64,000 nucleotides of DNA. Origin: Strigamia acuminata (Eukaryota; Arthropoda; Chilopoda; Geophilomorpha; Linotaeniidae). Location of the stretch: positions 22,375,060 through 22,439,059 of the forward strand of contig OX442314.1 of the NCBI GenBank assembly GCA_949358305.1, given 5' to 3'. How positions within the stretch are numbered: position 1 is the first letter of the stretch; every line of letters starts with the position of its first letter. Positions 35,101 to 45,188 of the stretch are shown here, piece after piece. The notes beneath the pieces were generated by a model. That model searched no databases, was not told the origin of the DNA, and saw only the letters and a program-made list of their open reading frames with translations. Both the position numbers and the translations under genes were made by a program.

Positions 35101-38100
35101 AGCCGACTGATCGGTCTGTTGCTCTTTTCGTCCAACCACGTAAAAGTGATGACCCAGCTAAGAAGTGGCCCGTTCTGTTCCAAAGGATCGTCCCACTCGA
35201 TTCGCATGTGTGTAGCGTTAACGGAAAATATGTTTGTGATGTCGGGAGCACTGGGAACTGAAAACAAAAGAAGAAGAAAAATTTCTCTCAAACTAAATTT
35301 ATCGATTTAATTAAAACAAATTGAAAAAAACTGAAAATTGACACCACTTTTGACATTTTTAACAACGAAATGCACATTTTCTTACATTTATGATAATAAA
35401 TTATTGCAAACGAAATATTTGTCACTTTTTAACAATACTTACTGCCAATGTCGGTAGTCTCGTTGAGTGGAGTCGAAAGTGGCGAGCAGTAATCTCCCAA
35501 GGTGCACGCTTCAACTTGTACAGAATAACGAGTGTAGCACTTAAGTGGAGTTAAAACAAAGTCATTTCCAGATTTGGTCACTGGATACGGCCATCTTTTG
35601 CCATTGACTCGGAAACGATATTCTCTGATGATTCCATTGGGAATTTGAGGCGGCTGCATCGATAACACGATGCTATTGTTGGAAACGCTAGTAACACCCA
35701 AAACACACAAATCTTCCGGAGCTATAAATAAATTTCAGAAAATCAGAAAATCAGTCATCAGCTGCCCCATCTAATAACACTCTTCAAAATACAGCTATAC
35801 TCTTTCCGAACTCAAGAAGAGCCCTGGAAGCTGGGCTCCCATTGGCCGAGCTATCTCACTAGTGTAGCAGTAGTTGCATTGCAGTTCCAAGTAGGCCAAT
35901 GGGAGCCCAGCTTCCAGGGCTCTTCTTGAGTTCGGAAAGAGTATAGGTTCACTTCAGCGACGAAACGACGATCGAATTCGCCAAAATCTTACCTCCTTCT
36001 TCTGTTGCAACAAAAAATGCATTACTCCGCTCTCCTTCCCCGGCTCGTGTTTCGGCCGATATTAAAAGCTTATAATTCGTAAACGGTTCGAGTTGCTGTA
36101 GAGTAAACTGTGATTCCCGCGGATTGGGCACAAACTCCTTTAACGTTTTATTACCTACAAATTAAAAGTAATTTTAACTTTTAATTTTTTTTTTTTTAAA
36201 TTTCTAAACTAATACCCAAACAAGTTTGAGTGGTGTTATCGAATTCGCAATAATAAATATTGAAGCCTTCCATGATGCCGTATCGTTCGGAACATTCGAG
36301 GCGCCACGTCAATGCGATTTCGCTCGACGTAACGCGCATTACGGAAATCCGCGTCATTTTACCGACGACTAAAACGACAAGCAATCCAACCATTAACCAT
36401 TTAATTTCCTTAAAACTCGAAATAATTTTTCTTCTTACCTCCATTAAACGGAACGATACAGGGCGCCCAGAACAACCCGCTGCTTCTGGAGCCCACATTG
36501 GCAGCTACGGCGAATTGGAAAGCGACCACACCAGACAACGTTAAATTCACACTGTGCTCGTCTGGCTTTACAACCATCCAAGTAACATTGCTGTTGTAAC
36601 AATTCTGCCCGTGATTAACGTGTTTAGCGTCGCACCAAAATACCGTGTAATTATCGACAATAGACGCCGTTGTATTCGGCCATTGCCAAGAAACTTCGTA
36701 AATCGAATTCGTAAACGCTATTACGCCGACATAATCTGGAGATGCAGTCACTAAAATGAGGAAAACATCGAACAATTTCTTCATATATTTCATTATTTAT
36801 TGCAAATTGTTATAACCACCTTGTGATGCCCGTCCTACGGCAATGTAGGCAATGTTAGGTGCGATGCCGACTTCGTTTCTAGCGACAACACGAAAAATGT
36901 AGGACTTTTCCTGCTCTAAATTCCTAATGGTGGCGGAATTCTCTCCTTTGTAGGCGAACGTCAGATTCCGCTGTAAACCTTCTTCTAGCGTGTCGATCAA
37001 GTAAGTTAGTTCATTTCCATTCCATAATATCTTTGGTAATGCCTTAAATTAATAAAAAAAAAAAATATCAATATTTGAAATTCAAAGTTCATTTATTTCC
37101 CTTTACCTGCCAATACAATGTGAGTTCTCTACCAGTGTTTGTATTTTTCTGTTGAAAACCGCTGAAACTTGTATTTACCACTCCGCCAGGAACTGTTCGA
37201 ATGATTGAAAAATTAAAATGAATACAAAACTCGACGTTTAATTCGACCAACCATCTTTAGGCGTTTGTTTTTCAATGTGCGCATCCTGACTCCATTTGGT
37301 GGTCCTCGATGCACCCGACCGAGCATTGACACGAATGTTGTAAAGTGTGTTTGGTACTAAACCGGTCAATACGACGTGGGTTATATTGAGACCAACATCA
37401 ATTTCCTGCAAAATATACCGCATGTAAATCAACAAATTCAACGATTTACTTCTTATTGAATTGCTTACGGTCCAATTTTGATTCCAAATCGATTTGTAAC
37501 TCAATTTGTAATAAAGTTTGGGTGGAAATAGATTCATCCCTTCAGGAGGTTTCCAACTAATATGCAGCCTTCGCGGATCCATTTCCATTGCGAGCAAATT
37601 AGCAGGTGGATCGGGCAAAACTAAAAATTAAAATATTAATAAATTAAAATTAAAATATTAATAATTTAAATTTAAAAATTAATAATTAAATATTAAAATT
37701 AATGATTAAATTTAAAAATTAATAATTAAATAAGAATATAAACTCCAATACCATCTTCGTAATGATTAAACTTGTAAAAAGTTTGCGTAAATCCAAATTC
37801 GTTTTGACCTTCGAGTAAAAAATAGAAGTATTTCACGGTTTGTCTGTAAGGGGGAATCGTCTGATCACTATATAAACATCCTAAACGACCAGGTAAATAA
37901 TGGGGACATTCTGGTTTAGATCTATTTTTTTTTAAAAAATAAGAAAAATAAATATGTGTTTTGAATTAATTCGAATATGAATAACTCACCTGTGTAATCT
38001 GTAATAAAACGACCAGTTTGTACGTACAGGATTGTAAGGCAATTTCCAGGTACACGTTAAATTCTGCCAATTCCGAGACAAGCATGAAATGGTTACATTA

Positions 38101-39482
38101 GCTGCAGGAGCATCTGCAAAATTACAAATTGAGAATGTGTCTAATATTAACAAATTTATGAGAAATTTGAGAAGAATTTGTTGAATATTACCAAAATTTG
38201 TAAGAAATCTTTGTTCAATATTAACAAATTCTTGATAAATCAATTTTTAATAAACTTTTAATAAACTCTGACGCAATAATTTTACATTAAGAAATTTCAA
38301 AATTATTTTTTTTTAAAAACCTTGATCTATTAAACGAAACAGATTAATATTATAGCAGACTATAATTAATATTATACCAATCATCATAAATCTGAGCCAG
38401 AATGGGCGATTAAAAAAGTCCCGTATGCTATAACACCAATCACCGTAGTTTCATTTCATTTAACACAAATTAAAAGTTACGTCAAACTAAAACTATTCTT
38501 ACATCCGATCCTGACAAAGTTGTTACAAATTGTCGGTCCATCCTTGATGTCGGCAACGCACGAGTAAAATGCCCTGTCTTCTACAGTTGTATTTGATATC
38601 CTCAACTGAGCAGTTCGATTGTTCAATACTGTTATATATTTCTTGCTGACATTTGAGCCGTTTCTACTCCACCCAATATCTTTTGACATAACCACGCCGT
38701 TGTAATCTTCATTCAGACTACAATTGATCACCAAATCGCTTCCAACGAGCAAATCAATATCACCCATCGGAGACACAGCTGTAAAAATAAATTTAATAAT
38801 CATCTATTAAACTGTATTCAAATCATTCGAGGACTTAATTGTTCATTACGCAGCATTTCATTCGACCCAAATTGTAAACATCTCATTCATTGTAACAAAT
38901 GTAGCAATCACGTTCAAAGGAATTTCAACCGTTAAGAATAATAAATAGACGGCTTGAGTTTAAAAAAAAAAACAACAAAAAAAAAACAACAAAACACTTT
39001 ACTGCCCAAACGAGCTAACCATCAAATTGTCGGAAAAGCAGTAAAGGAAAAGCTAAGAAAAAGTTAATTTATGGGGCTAAAGGGGTATAAAGATACTGTA
39101 AAAGATTTTTATACACTTAATTCAAATTTATAAAAAAAAAAAAATTTTGAATTTACAATTTTCCTCGCGATTTGTAACTTTCTAAGAACTTTTATTCTGA
39201 TAAGTGATAGCAGCAAATTGTGGCGATTAAATGTCCATCAATTTCCACATACATTTAATCGGAACGCGTATTGTGACAATATTTCGATAAACTAATTTGT
39301 AACCATCAATTATTTGCACATCGAAATTATTTTCACTTCCTCCCAAAAACAGCGCAAAAAATCATTTAAAACCATAATGATAAATAAACAGTATACTCAC
39401 TTCCTATACTTTTAATGTCCAAAAAACAAGCGTGGATGATTGTGAAAGTGGCAGTTATTGTGAAAAGAGTTAAAGTGATCAT
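23156..39482 (-). CDS. gp130/Domeless-like class I cytokine receptor, paralogue A (17 coding exons)
   Basis: Exons, 5' to 3' on the minus strand: 39482-39401, 38778-38503, 38113-37990, 37921-37752, 37620-37469, 37405-37252, 37192-37107, 37042-36820, 36750-36439, 36368-36216, 36154-35993, 35721-35443, 35257-34919, 34479-34392, 32978-32906, 32453-32289, 23923-23156. All junctions are GT-AG and the phases close to 1201 aa. Domains: signal peptide (about 1-18); Ig domain (28-119); cytokine-receptor module with C-x9-CxW (ISCLSRNWQNLTCTW) and a degenerate WSxWS-like KWSQDA; FN3 repeats to about 837; one TM helix (838-866); juxtamembrane IKVQLPKGLDS; and a long Ser/Tyr-rich tail with GYSKIG, GYVPLD and NYAQV. 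It is a plasma-membrane receptor expected to act through JAK/STAT. The closest named relatives are insect Domeless and vertebrate gp130/LIFR; the Domeless-versus-gp130 orthology is not decidable here. A good acceptor near 39521 suggests a non-coding 5' exon upstream. Confidence 0.88.
24855..25000 (+). repeat. About 40-bp tandem repeat, four copies
   Basis: TTGCTGTAATTCAACCCA units recur four times with a TTTTAAACATAT-type spacer inside the foldback element. Some reading frames run through it, but they are by-products of the repeat. Confidence 0.7.
25480..25610 (+). repeat. About 23-bp tandem repeat, five to six copies
   Basis: The unit AAATGTGTGGAAATTTGTTA (followed by GAA or TAA) is repeated with small variation within the foldback element. 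Confidence 0.75.
26162..27264. mobile_element. Foldback/MULE-like element with TIRs of GCCAGCGTTTT repeats
   Basis: The left part (26165-26480) carries repeated GCCAGCGTTTT. The right part (27015-27264) carries the inverted AAAACGCTGGC at least nine times. A perfect 11-bp direct repeat CGAGATAATGG flanks the element at 26151-26161 and 27265-27275. The interior shows no recognisable protein. Tandem-repeat TIRs with a 9-11-bp target duplication match Foldback-type Mutator relatives. Confidence 0.8.
27376..27570 (-). repeat. 5S rRNA-derived SINE, copy 2
   Basis: On the minus strand, 27463-27560 reads CTGATCACCTGTTCTCGTAA, then AAGAAGCATTGGGCCTGGTC, AGTACTTGGGTGGGTGACCC and GCTGGGAATC. This is a clear 5S rRNA sequence including its internal Pol III control region. 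The attached body (27385-27455) is shared with copy 1 near 13.7 kb. It sits 100 bp beyond the foldback element that ends at 27264. Confidence 0.85.
28401..29223. mobile_element. pogo/Tigger-like element carrying a 30-bp minisatellite
   Basis: The imperfect inverted ends are CAGGTCAAACCTCGCTACTA and the complement of AATAGCAAGGTTCAGTCTA, with TA on both sides. Internal motifs such as TTATAGCGAGG and GTTATAACAAG are also seen in pogo MITE termini. The interior holds ATGATTTTGACATTTTACAT tandem units at 28560-28800 and inverted versions at 28890-29010. No transposase was found. Confidence 0.65.
30163..30190. repeat. 28-bp perfect palindrome
   Basis: AACCTAGGACGATT is followed immediately by its exact complement AATCGTCCTAGGTT. 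The direct repeat TTCAA is present on both sides. There is no spacer, so it can form a cruciform. Confidence 0.9.
30681..31200. mobile_element. hAT-like MITE debris, left end only
   Basis: TAGGGGTTCCCAAACTTTTT followed by AGCATCCCAAGGCA resembles the common terminal sequence of hAT-type MITEs. No matching right terminus was found, so the extent is approximate and the copy is probably truncated. Confidence 0.35.
35796..35945. mobile_element. 150-bp hairpin element with perfect 52-bp arms in an intron of receptor A
   Basis: TATACTCTTTCCGAACTCAA, continuing through GAAGAGCCCTGGAAGCTGGG to CCCATTGGCC, is repeated as an exact inverted copy ending at 35945, with a loop of about 46 bp. It lies between the exons at 35993 and 35721, only 48 bp from the splice donor. 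Identical arms argue for a recent insertion or active gene conversion. Confidence 0.9.
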
Positions 39483-42210
39483 GATGATGTTGATTTATGA
39501 GCAATTGATCAATCAACCTGCAGAGATATAGAAAAAAATAGATGAATAAATGCATTCCTTCACGAATAACGCTTGCACGAGACAAAACATATCCGATTAA
39601 TTGTTTACGAACCATTTCGAGCAAATAAACTACAACGGATACCTTCCTTCTATGTAAACACAACAATTTCCTCTCCCCAGTCCGGTTCAACCCATACATC
39701 AACAAGTGAGAATTTAACCCCCTATGAAAACCACTTGTTCTTCGTTGAAAATATTTTCTGCAAATATTTTCTATTCGCATGGAACTCGATAAACGGGTTA
39801 TGTTAAATTTTTTATAAGTCATTTAAAATTCAAACAATAATTAGGTAATTTAGATCTTTGAAAAAAAAAATAAAGAAAATTATGCAGAATATTAATAAGT
39901 TGTTTCGGCTTTAATTCGGGGTTGGGTCTTGAGTGAATACAAAAAATGTGACTTTGTATTTAAATAATAAATTTTAATAAAACCAATCTTTAAAAATAAT
40001 TTAAATCCGGTTCAAATCTGTTGGGAGAAAAGTGTTTTTTTCTGTTGACAGAACACTGATTGAGAAAAGCGTGAATAAATATTTCATTTTTAAAATGAAT
40101 TTTCAATCTATTATTTTGTATTTGTATTCTCAATGCAACGCACAAACTGTCCTTGATTCAAATTGATTACACAAAAAGAAAAAAAGCTTTAAAAAAAATT
40201 GAAAATTTACTAAGCACTTGCTTTTCTACGAAATTATTGCCAAACCAGAAATAAAAAATAAAAATAAAAATAAAAAATTTAAAAAATAAAAATAAAAAAT
40301 AAACAAGCACAGATCCCAGATTCAAAATCCAAATATTTACTAGCATTTTGTGGTTTCAAAATGCACAACGAAAACCAATAAACAAAACAACCTACGACGA
40401 CATTAACGTTCTTCTCTTCAAAAATTTTTCCGAAATTAAAATTCAAGTTCACCGAAATTAAACCACCACAAAGCGATTATAACAGGCGCCAACGACGTCA
40501 CATTCCCCTCCAACTTCTTAAAAAAATATCACATAAGACCTTTACAACATCCCGTCTTATTGGAAACACAAAAAAACAAAAAAAAATAAATAATAAAATA
40601 TAAAAAATAAATAAAAACTGACCCATCGCACGCCACCTGTTCCGTTTATCCACCACCGCCACCACCACCACAGACATGTGGCTCAGGTGCAGATTATTTT
40701 CATTTCATTCTCGCGCGTCAAATCAATGACATCCACTACATCACTCGACTCGTTATCAAAACAAGTGCAAAAACTATTATCTACAAGCACCAAACGAACT
40801 ATAACGGAGTAATAAAACGATCTAAAAGAACTTACTTGATTTAAAAATATCTAATTTGATTGAGAATCCGCCTGGAAATGGAATAAATGGATAAATAAAC
40901 AAGTGAGAAAGTGGTGTTAAGCAAATAAAAGAATAAAAATAAAAATGGCGACTTGCATTAATATCTTTCGGTTCATCTTTCGGACTTTGACTCAATTCAT
41001 CCTTGTGCAAACAGCTCCTCATCGTAACTGACCTACACGCCAATTCTACCTCGATCTTCCCTCCTGGAAACCAAACAGTTCGCATTAACCACAGCAAATC
41101 ACTGGAACTGATTAAAGAAACAAAAATCAAGTTACAACATTTGTTGGCTTCTCGTATAAAATCAATTCCGTAATAAAAATTATTATTCTCAAGTTATCAC
41201 GCCTTCATACGTTTTTTAAAACTTTTTTTCTTACAAATAAATTTAATTTTCAAGGAAAAGTATAAAAAATTTCCTTGTTAAAAAAAAACTGCATTATTCG
41301 AGTTATAGAGGTGAGTGTTGTTAAAAAAAATAAAAATAATTCATAAGAAAGTGTGGGGTTTGATAAAACAAATACTTACACTTAAAGTATTATGAAATAT
41401 TCGTTTTTCTAAGGAGCAAATTCATTAAAAACTTGTTCCTGAGGAAATTTTGAGGCCTTTTCCGTCGGGGAAGGAAGTAGGTCTGACAAAATGTGATAAA
41501 AATACTGAGGAAATGGACCAATACCAACTATAAACTGTCAATGCATTTATGCAGGAAAACGAGGTAAAAAAAAAACATTGTAATAAATTTCTAAAATTTA
41601 CACGCAGTAAAAAAACAGCCCAAAATTGAATCAACGACTCAAGGGATGCAATATAATATCCTTTTATATATACGAATTTATATAATATTTATATAAATTT
41701 CCAAAAAAATAAAACATTAAAAATTAAAATAAAAAATCAATTGTTATTTTGGTAAGTTCAAATTGACAATAACAATCTGTGACTCGAATTTATCCACCTA
41801 ATTTGATAATAATCTAATGTTAAATGATTAAATGTGAACTTCTAAATCATTTTATCTAAACAACGCGCACTTTTGCCCAATTTTTAAAGAAAAATTGCGA
41901 TTTTCTCACATCTAAATTGATAAATCATAGAAAAATATTGAATAAAATTTTTTTTAAATATCTGAAAAGTACTAAATAAAATATTTTTTAAATTTTTGAA
42001 AAATACTGACTAATCTATTACTAAATTCAAATATTCACCACGAGTCTCTCAATTTTCAGATATTTTGCATATTTCAACAGCCTCGACAAACAAGCAGCAG
42101 GAAAACCGCCGATAACAACATTACAACAAAATTAATTACCAAGTCTTACGTAACAGATATTGTTTGTCAAATTATAGCTAAAATCGATCGTGTATCGAAC
42201 ATGATAGCAA
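39483..42210. other. Upstream region of receptor A
   Basis: No protein gene is seen. On the minus strand there is a plausible acceptor at about 39521 (CTATATCTCTGCAG) and GTAAGT-type donors near 40833 and 41390, which could belong to non-coding 5' exons of receptor A. 40650-40680 contains a CCACCGCCACCACCACCAC run. The assignment of UTR exons is an inference. Confidence 0.35.
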
Positions 42211-42506
42211 TTAACACTAGAACGGCCAAACCGGTCATTTTGACCGGTTCAGCTGTTTACAACAGCTGTAGCAGTAAACCCAATGGGTTTACAACTGTGT
42301 TGTTTCTTCACTTTAGCTGATTTATGATGCTTTACATCATAAATCATCAAACATTGTATTTTACAAAAAAAAAAATGAAAAAAATGACAATTGACCTAGA
42401 ACGGCCAAAACCGTTCAAAATGACCGGTGGAAATAACGTGAACCATACGTTCACAAAATGTGCACCAATCACGCACAATGCGCAAACCAATACGTGTATA
42501 TAACGA

Positions 42507-42756
42507 TTGTATTATACACGGGTATATATGCACAAATTTAGTAAGTTGAAGCCATTTCTTATCATGGCTGCTTCAAAACGATCGCGGCTGTCAAAGCAAA
42601 CTTTGTTTGAAAATTCCGAGACTGATTCCGATTCCAATTCCGATTCCGATTCCGATTCCGATTTCGATATTGTAAATGATAACCTGAGTGAAGATAGTTC
42701 TTCAGATTCATGCAGTGATTGCAGTGAAATTTCTGAAACAGCGGAGCCAGCGTCTG

Positions 42757-42787
<31 letters not shown>

Positions 42788-44402
42788 GCGCGGGCAAGAA
42801 CGAGGTCGAGGACGAGGGGAGGAACGAGGGGCTAGACGAAAGCGTGGACGAGGGGGTGGACGAGGGCGTGGACTTGGACGAGGGCAAGAGCAGCCAAATG
42901 AAAGTGACGACGACACTGAATTACTCCCCGAGGATCCAGATCCAAACCGTATTATCGCTAGAGATGGCACTGTTTGGGAAATTGTAGATCCATCTTTGTC
43001 TGGTGTTGGTAGAAGGGCTCGACACAATGTCTTCACAGATAGTAGAGTGGGTCCAAGCCCAGCTGCCATGCGGAAGATTTCGAACGAAAGTGCAAATACT
43101 GCATTTTCATTATTCATCGACGAAAAAATGCTGCGCCTTATTCGGAACTGTACAATTGTTGAGGCTCGACGACGGTTGAATAACAATACGTGGGATTTGC
43201 CGTTGGAAGAATTGGAGAAATTTATCGGTTTACTTTATGCACGTGGTGCTTATAATTCAAATTTATCTGTCGACAGTTATTGGTCTAGTGATTGGGGATT
43301 GCCAATTTTTCGAGACACTATGGCACGACACCGATTCAAAGAAATTTCGAAATATTTGCGTTTTGATGAAAAGTCTCATCGAAGTGCCCGTTTGAAGGAC
43401 GATAAGTTTGCACTTGCATCACAAATTTGGAAGCCATTTATAGAAAATTGTCAAAGCCATTATAACCCAGGGGTAAATATAACCGTTGACGAGCAGTTAT
43501 TTCCGACTAAAGCTAGGTGTGGATTCACACAATACATGAGCAACAAACCGGATAAATTTGGCTTGAAGTTTTGGCTAGCTGCGGATTTAGAAACTAAATA
43601 TTTAGTGAATGGTTTCCCGTACTTGGGGAAAGACGATTCCCGACCTGCTGATAAATCGTTGGGAGAACATGTTGTTATGACACTGGTGAAACCATATTTG
43701 AAAAAAGGACGAAATATAACTACGGACAATTTTTTTACGTCAGTTTCTTTAGCAAATGCGTTGCAAAAGGAAAATACGAGCTTAGTCGGGACCATGAATC
43801 GAATTCGGCGAGAAGTTCCAGATGCGGCAAATGATTTTAGTGGTCCAGTTTTTTCTACTTGCTTCTTTCAAAATCCTGATTCTGCTTGCACTCTTACGAT
43901 TTACAGAGCCAAACGTTCTAAAAATGTATGTATTTTGAGCACAATGCACCCGACAATCAGTTTTGATGACGGTGAAAAGAAAAAACCTGAAACAATTCTA
44001 TACTACAATTCGACAAAATGTGGTGTAGATACTCTCGATCAGATGGCACGGCTCTATAGTGTAAAGGCTGCTTCCCGCAGATGGCCTGTTCACGTGTTTT
44101 ATAATATATTAGACTTAGCAGGCATAAATGCTTATATTGTTTTCAAGTCAGTAACTAAAGATAAAATTTCACGTCGGGATTTTATTTTGAAATTAGTCAA
44201 AGAATTATGTAAATGGGAATCACCTAACCCAACCACTTTGACTAGAGCGGCCAGTACACCTAGAGAAAAAAGTGGTAAAAGACATACGTGCCAGGCCGGT
44301 AAATGTGAAAACAAAACGAAAAGCACCTGCCATTCATGTAACAAATTTGTGTGTGGTGTGTGCACATCATCAGTAAACATAATATGTAAAAACTGCATTT
44401 AG
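42507..44402 (+). CDS. piggyBac transposase (DDD superfamily)
   Basis: The frame codes for 631 aa from the first Met. The internal Met at 42564 (MAASKRSRLSK) is the likelier start, giving 612 aa. It catalyses cut-and-paste transposition at TTAA. Layout: an acidic Ser/Asp-rich N-terminal stretch (SDSNSDSDSDSDFD), then an unusual long RG-rich run; the DDE_Tnp_1_7 core with the three aspartates in NITVDEQLFP (D328), TTDNFF (D407) and GVDTLDQ (D508, with D511); and a C-terminal cysteine-rich zinc-binding domain (CHSCNKFVCGVC ... CKNC). No stop or frameshift interrupts it. The RG-rich run comes from a GGGCGC tandem stretch at 42755-42800 that is far more GC-rich than the surroundings. Its stop lies 34 bp from the stop of the convergent second gene. 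Confidence 0.95.
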
Positions 44403-44435
44403 TAAGACAAAAATTTATTCATTCTAGTATACAAT

Positions 44436-44976
44436 TCATTTATCACACTTGCAGGTAGGCCATTTTGCCTTTTCCAATGCAGCAAATGAAACTAGTGTTG
44501 CCTAAAAAAATTGAAATAAATAAATCATATTTTCAAACAAATTATAATCTTACCTTATTATATTTCTCATCATGCTGCTTTATGTTTCTGGGGTAAATTT
44601 TCCGAATAAATTTTGTCAGAGCTGGGGGATACTGGACACCTCCTTTCACTGGAATTAGCCTTTGGTTCTGTAAAAGTAGTATAAAAAATGTAATGTAACA
44701 AAATATAATAATATTTATTGAGTCATTATTAAATTACCTTCAGAATGAAAAAGATTTCTCTATATATTTTAGAGCGCATTTTTTCATCCCCATCGGTTTT
44801 GTTTGGTCGGTGCATAACAAGGTGAATCAACCCTTGTGGCAATGAATAGCTACAACAAAAAGCATTATTAATGTTTTTATTCTATGCTAGAAATATATTA
44901 TATGATAAAAAATAGGAATCCCTTACCTATTTGTTTCAAATTCAGCCTTTAATTCGGCTACTGCAGCGCAATCCAT
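44436..44976 (-). CDS. Second, intron-containing gene inside the piggyBac element, unknown function (113 aa)
   Basis: Minus-strand exons are 44976-44927, 44849-44738, 44667-44554 and 44501-44436 (50, 112, 114 and 66 nt). The three short introns (77, 70 and 52 bp) all have GT-AG ends (GTAAGG, GTAATT, GTAAGA donors). Phases close exactly into one 113-codon frame ending TGA. An AATAAA lies on the minus strand about 17 bp past the stop. The protein starts MDCAAVAELKAEFETN and includes SYSLPQGLIHLVMHRPNK, KMRSKIYREIFFILKNQRL, GGVQYPPALTKFIRKIYP and a C-terminal CKCDK. It is basic, has no signal peptide or membrane span, and I recognise no domain. The gene starts about 200 bp inside the right TIR and converges on the transposase. 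Coding is inferred from splice and phase coherence; it is not proven. Confidence 0.72.
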
Positions 44977-45188
44977 CTTCTAGTGCTGGTTTACAACGGA
45001 GAAAAAGCGAATAATGAACGAATAAACACGTGGCAGGGCAGAGGAAACAATGTAGCAGGACCGAGGAAACAATTTGGAATTGTTTCATTGGCTAAAAATT
45101 GATGAAAACATCATTTGAACATAACCGGTCATTATGACCGGTTTTGGCCTTTCTAGGTAGGCCGAAATTCCGGCCGTTCTAGTGTTAA

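Larger units (their letters stand above)
42215..45184 (+). mobile_element. piggyBac-family DNA transposon, structurally intact
   Basis: A 2970-bp element lies between two TTAA sites (42211-42214 and 45185-45188). The 13-bp TIRs CACTAGAACGGCC / GGCCGTTCTAGTG are perfect. Subterminal palindromes recur at both ends: CCGGTCATTTTGACCGG at 42231-42247 and ACCGGTCATTATGACCGGT at 45124-45142. A partial version lies near 42400-42427. It carries an uninterrupted transposase and a second, convergent gene. The matching TIRs and open frame suggest recent activity. Confidence 0.93.

Noticed and set aside
41425-41634. Possible small minus-strand gene
   Set aside because: AT-rich chance frame with no motif and no supporting splice context.
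42512-43186. 224-codon minus-strand frame opposite the transposase
   Set aside because: It is the shadow of the transposase; its Arg/Pro/Ser-rich content mirrors the RG-rich and Ser/Asp codons.
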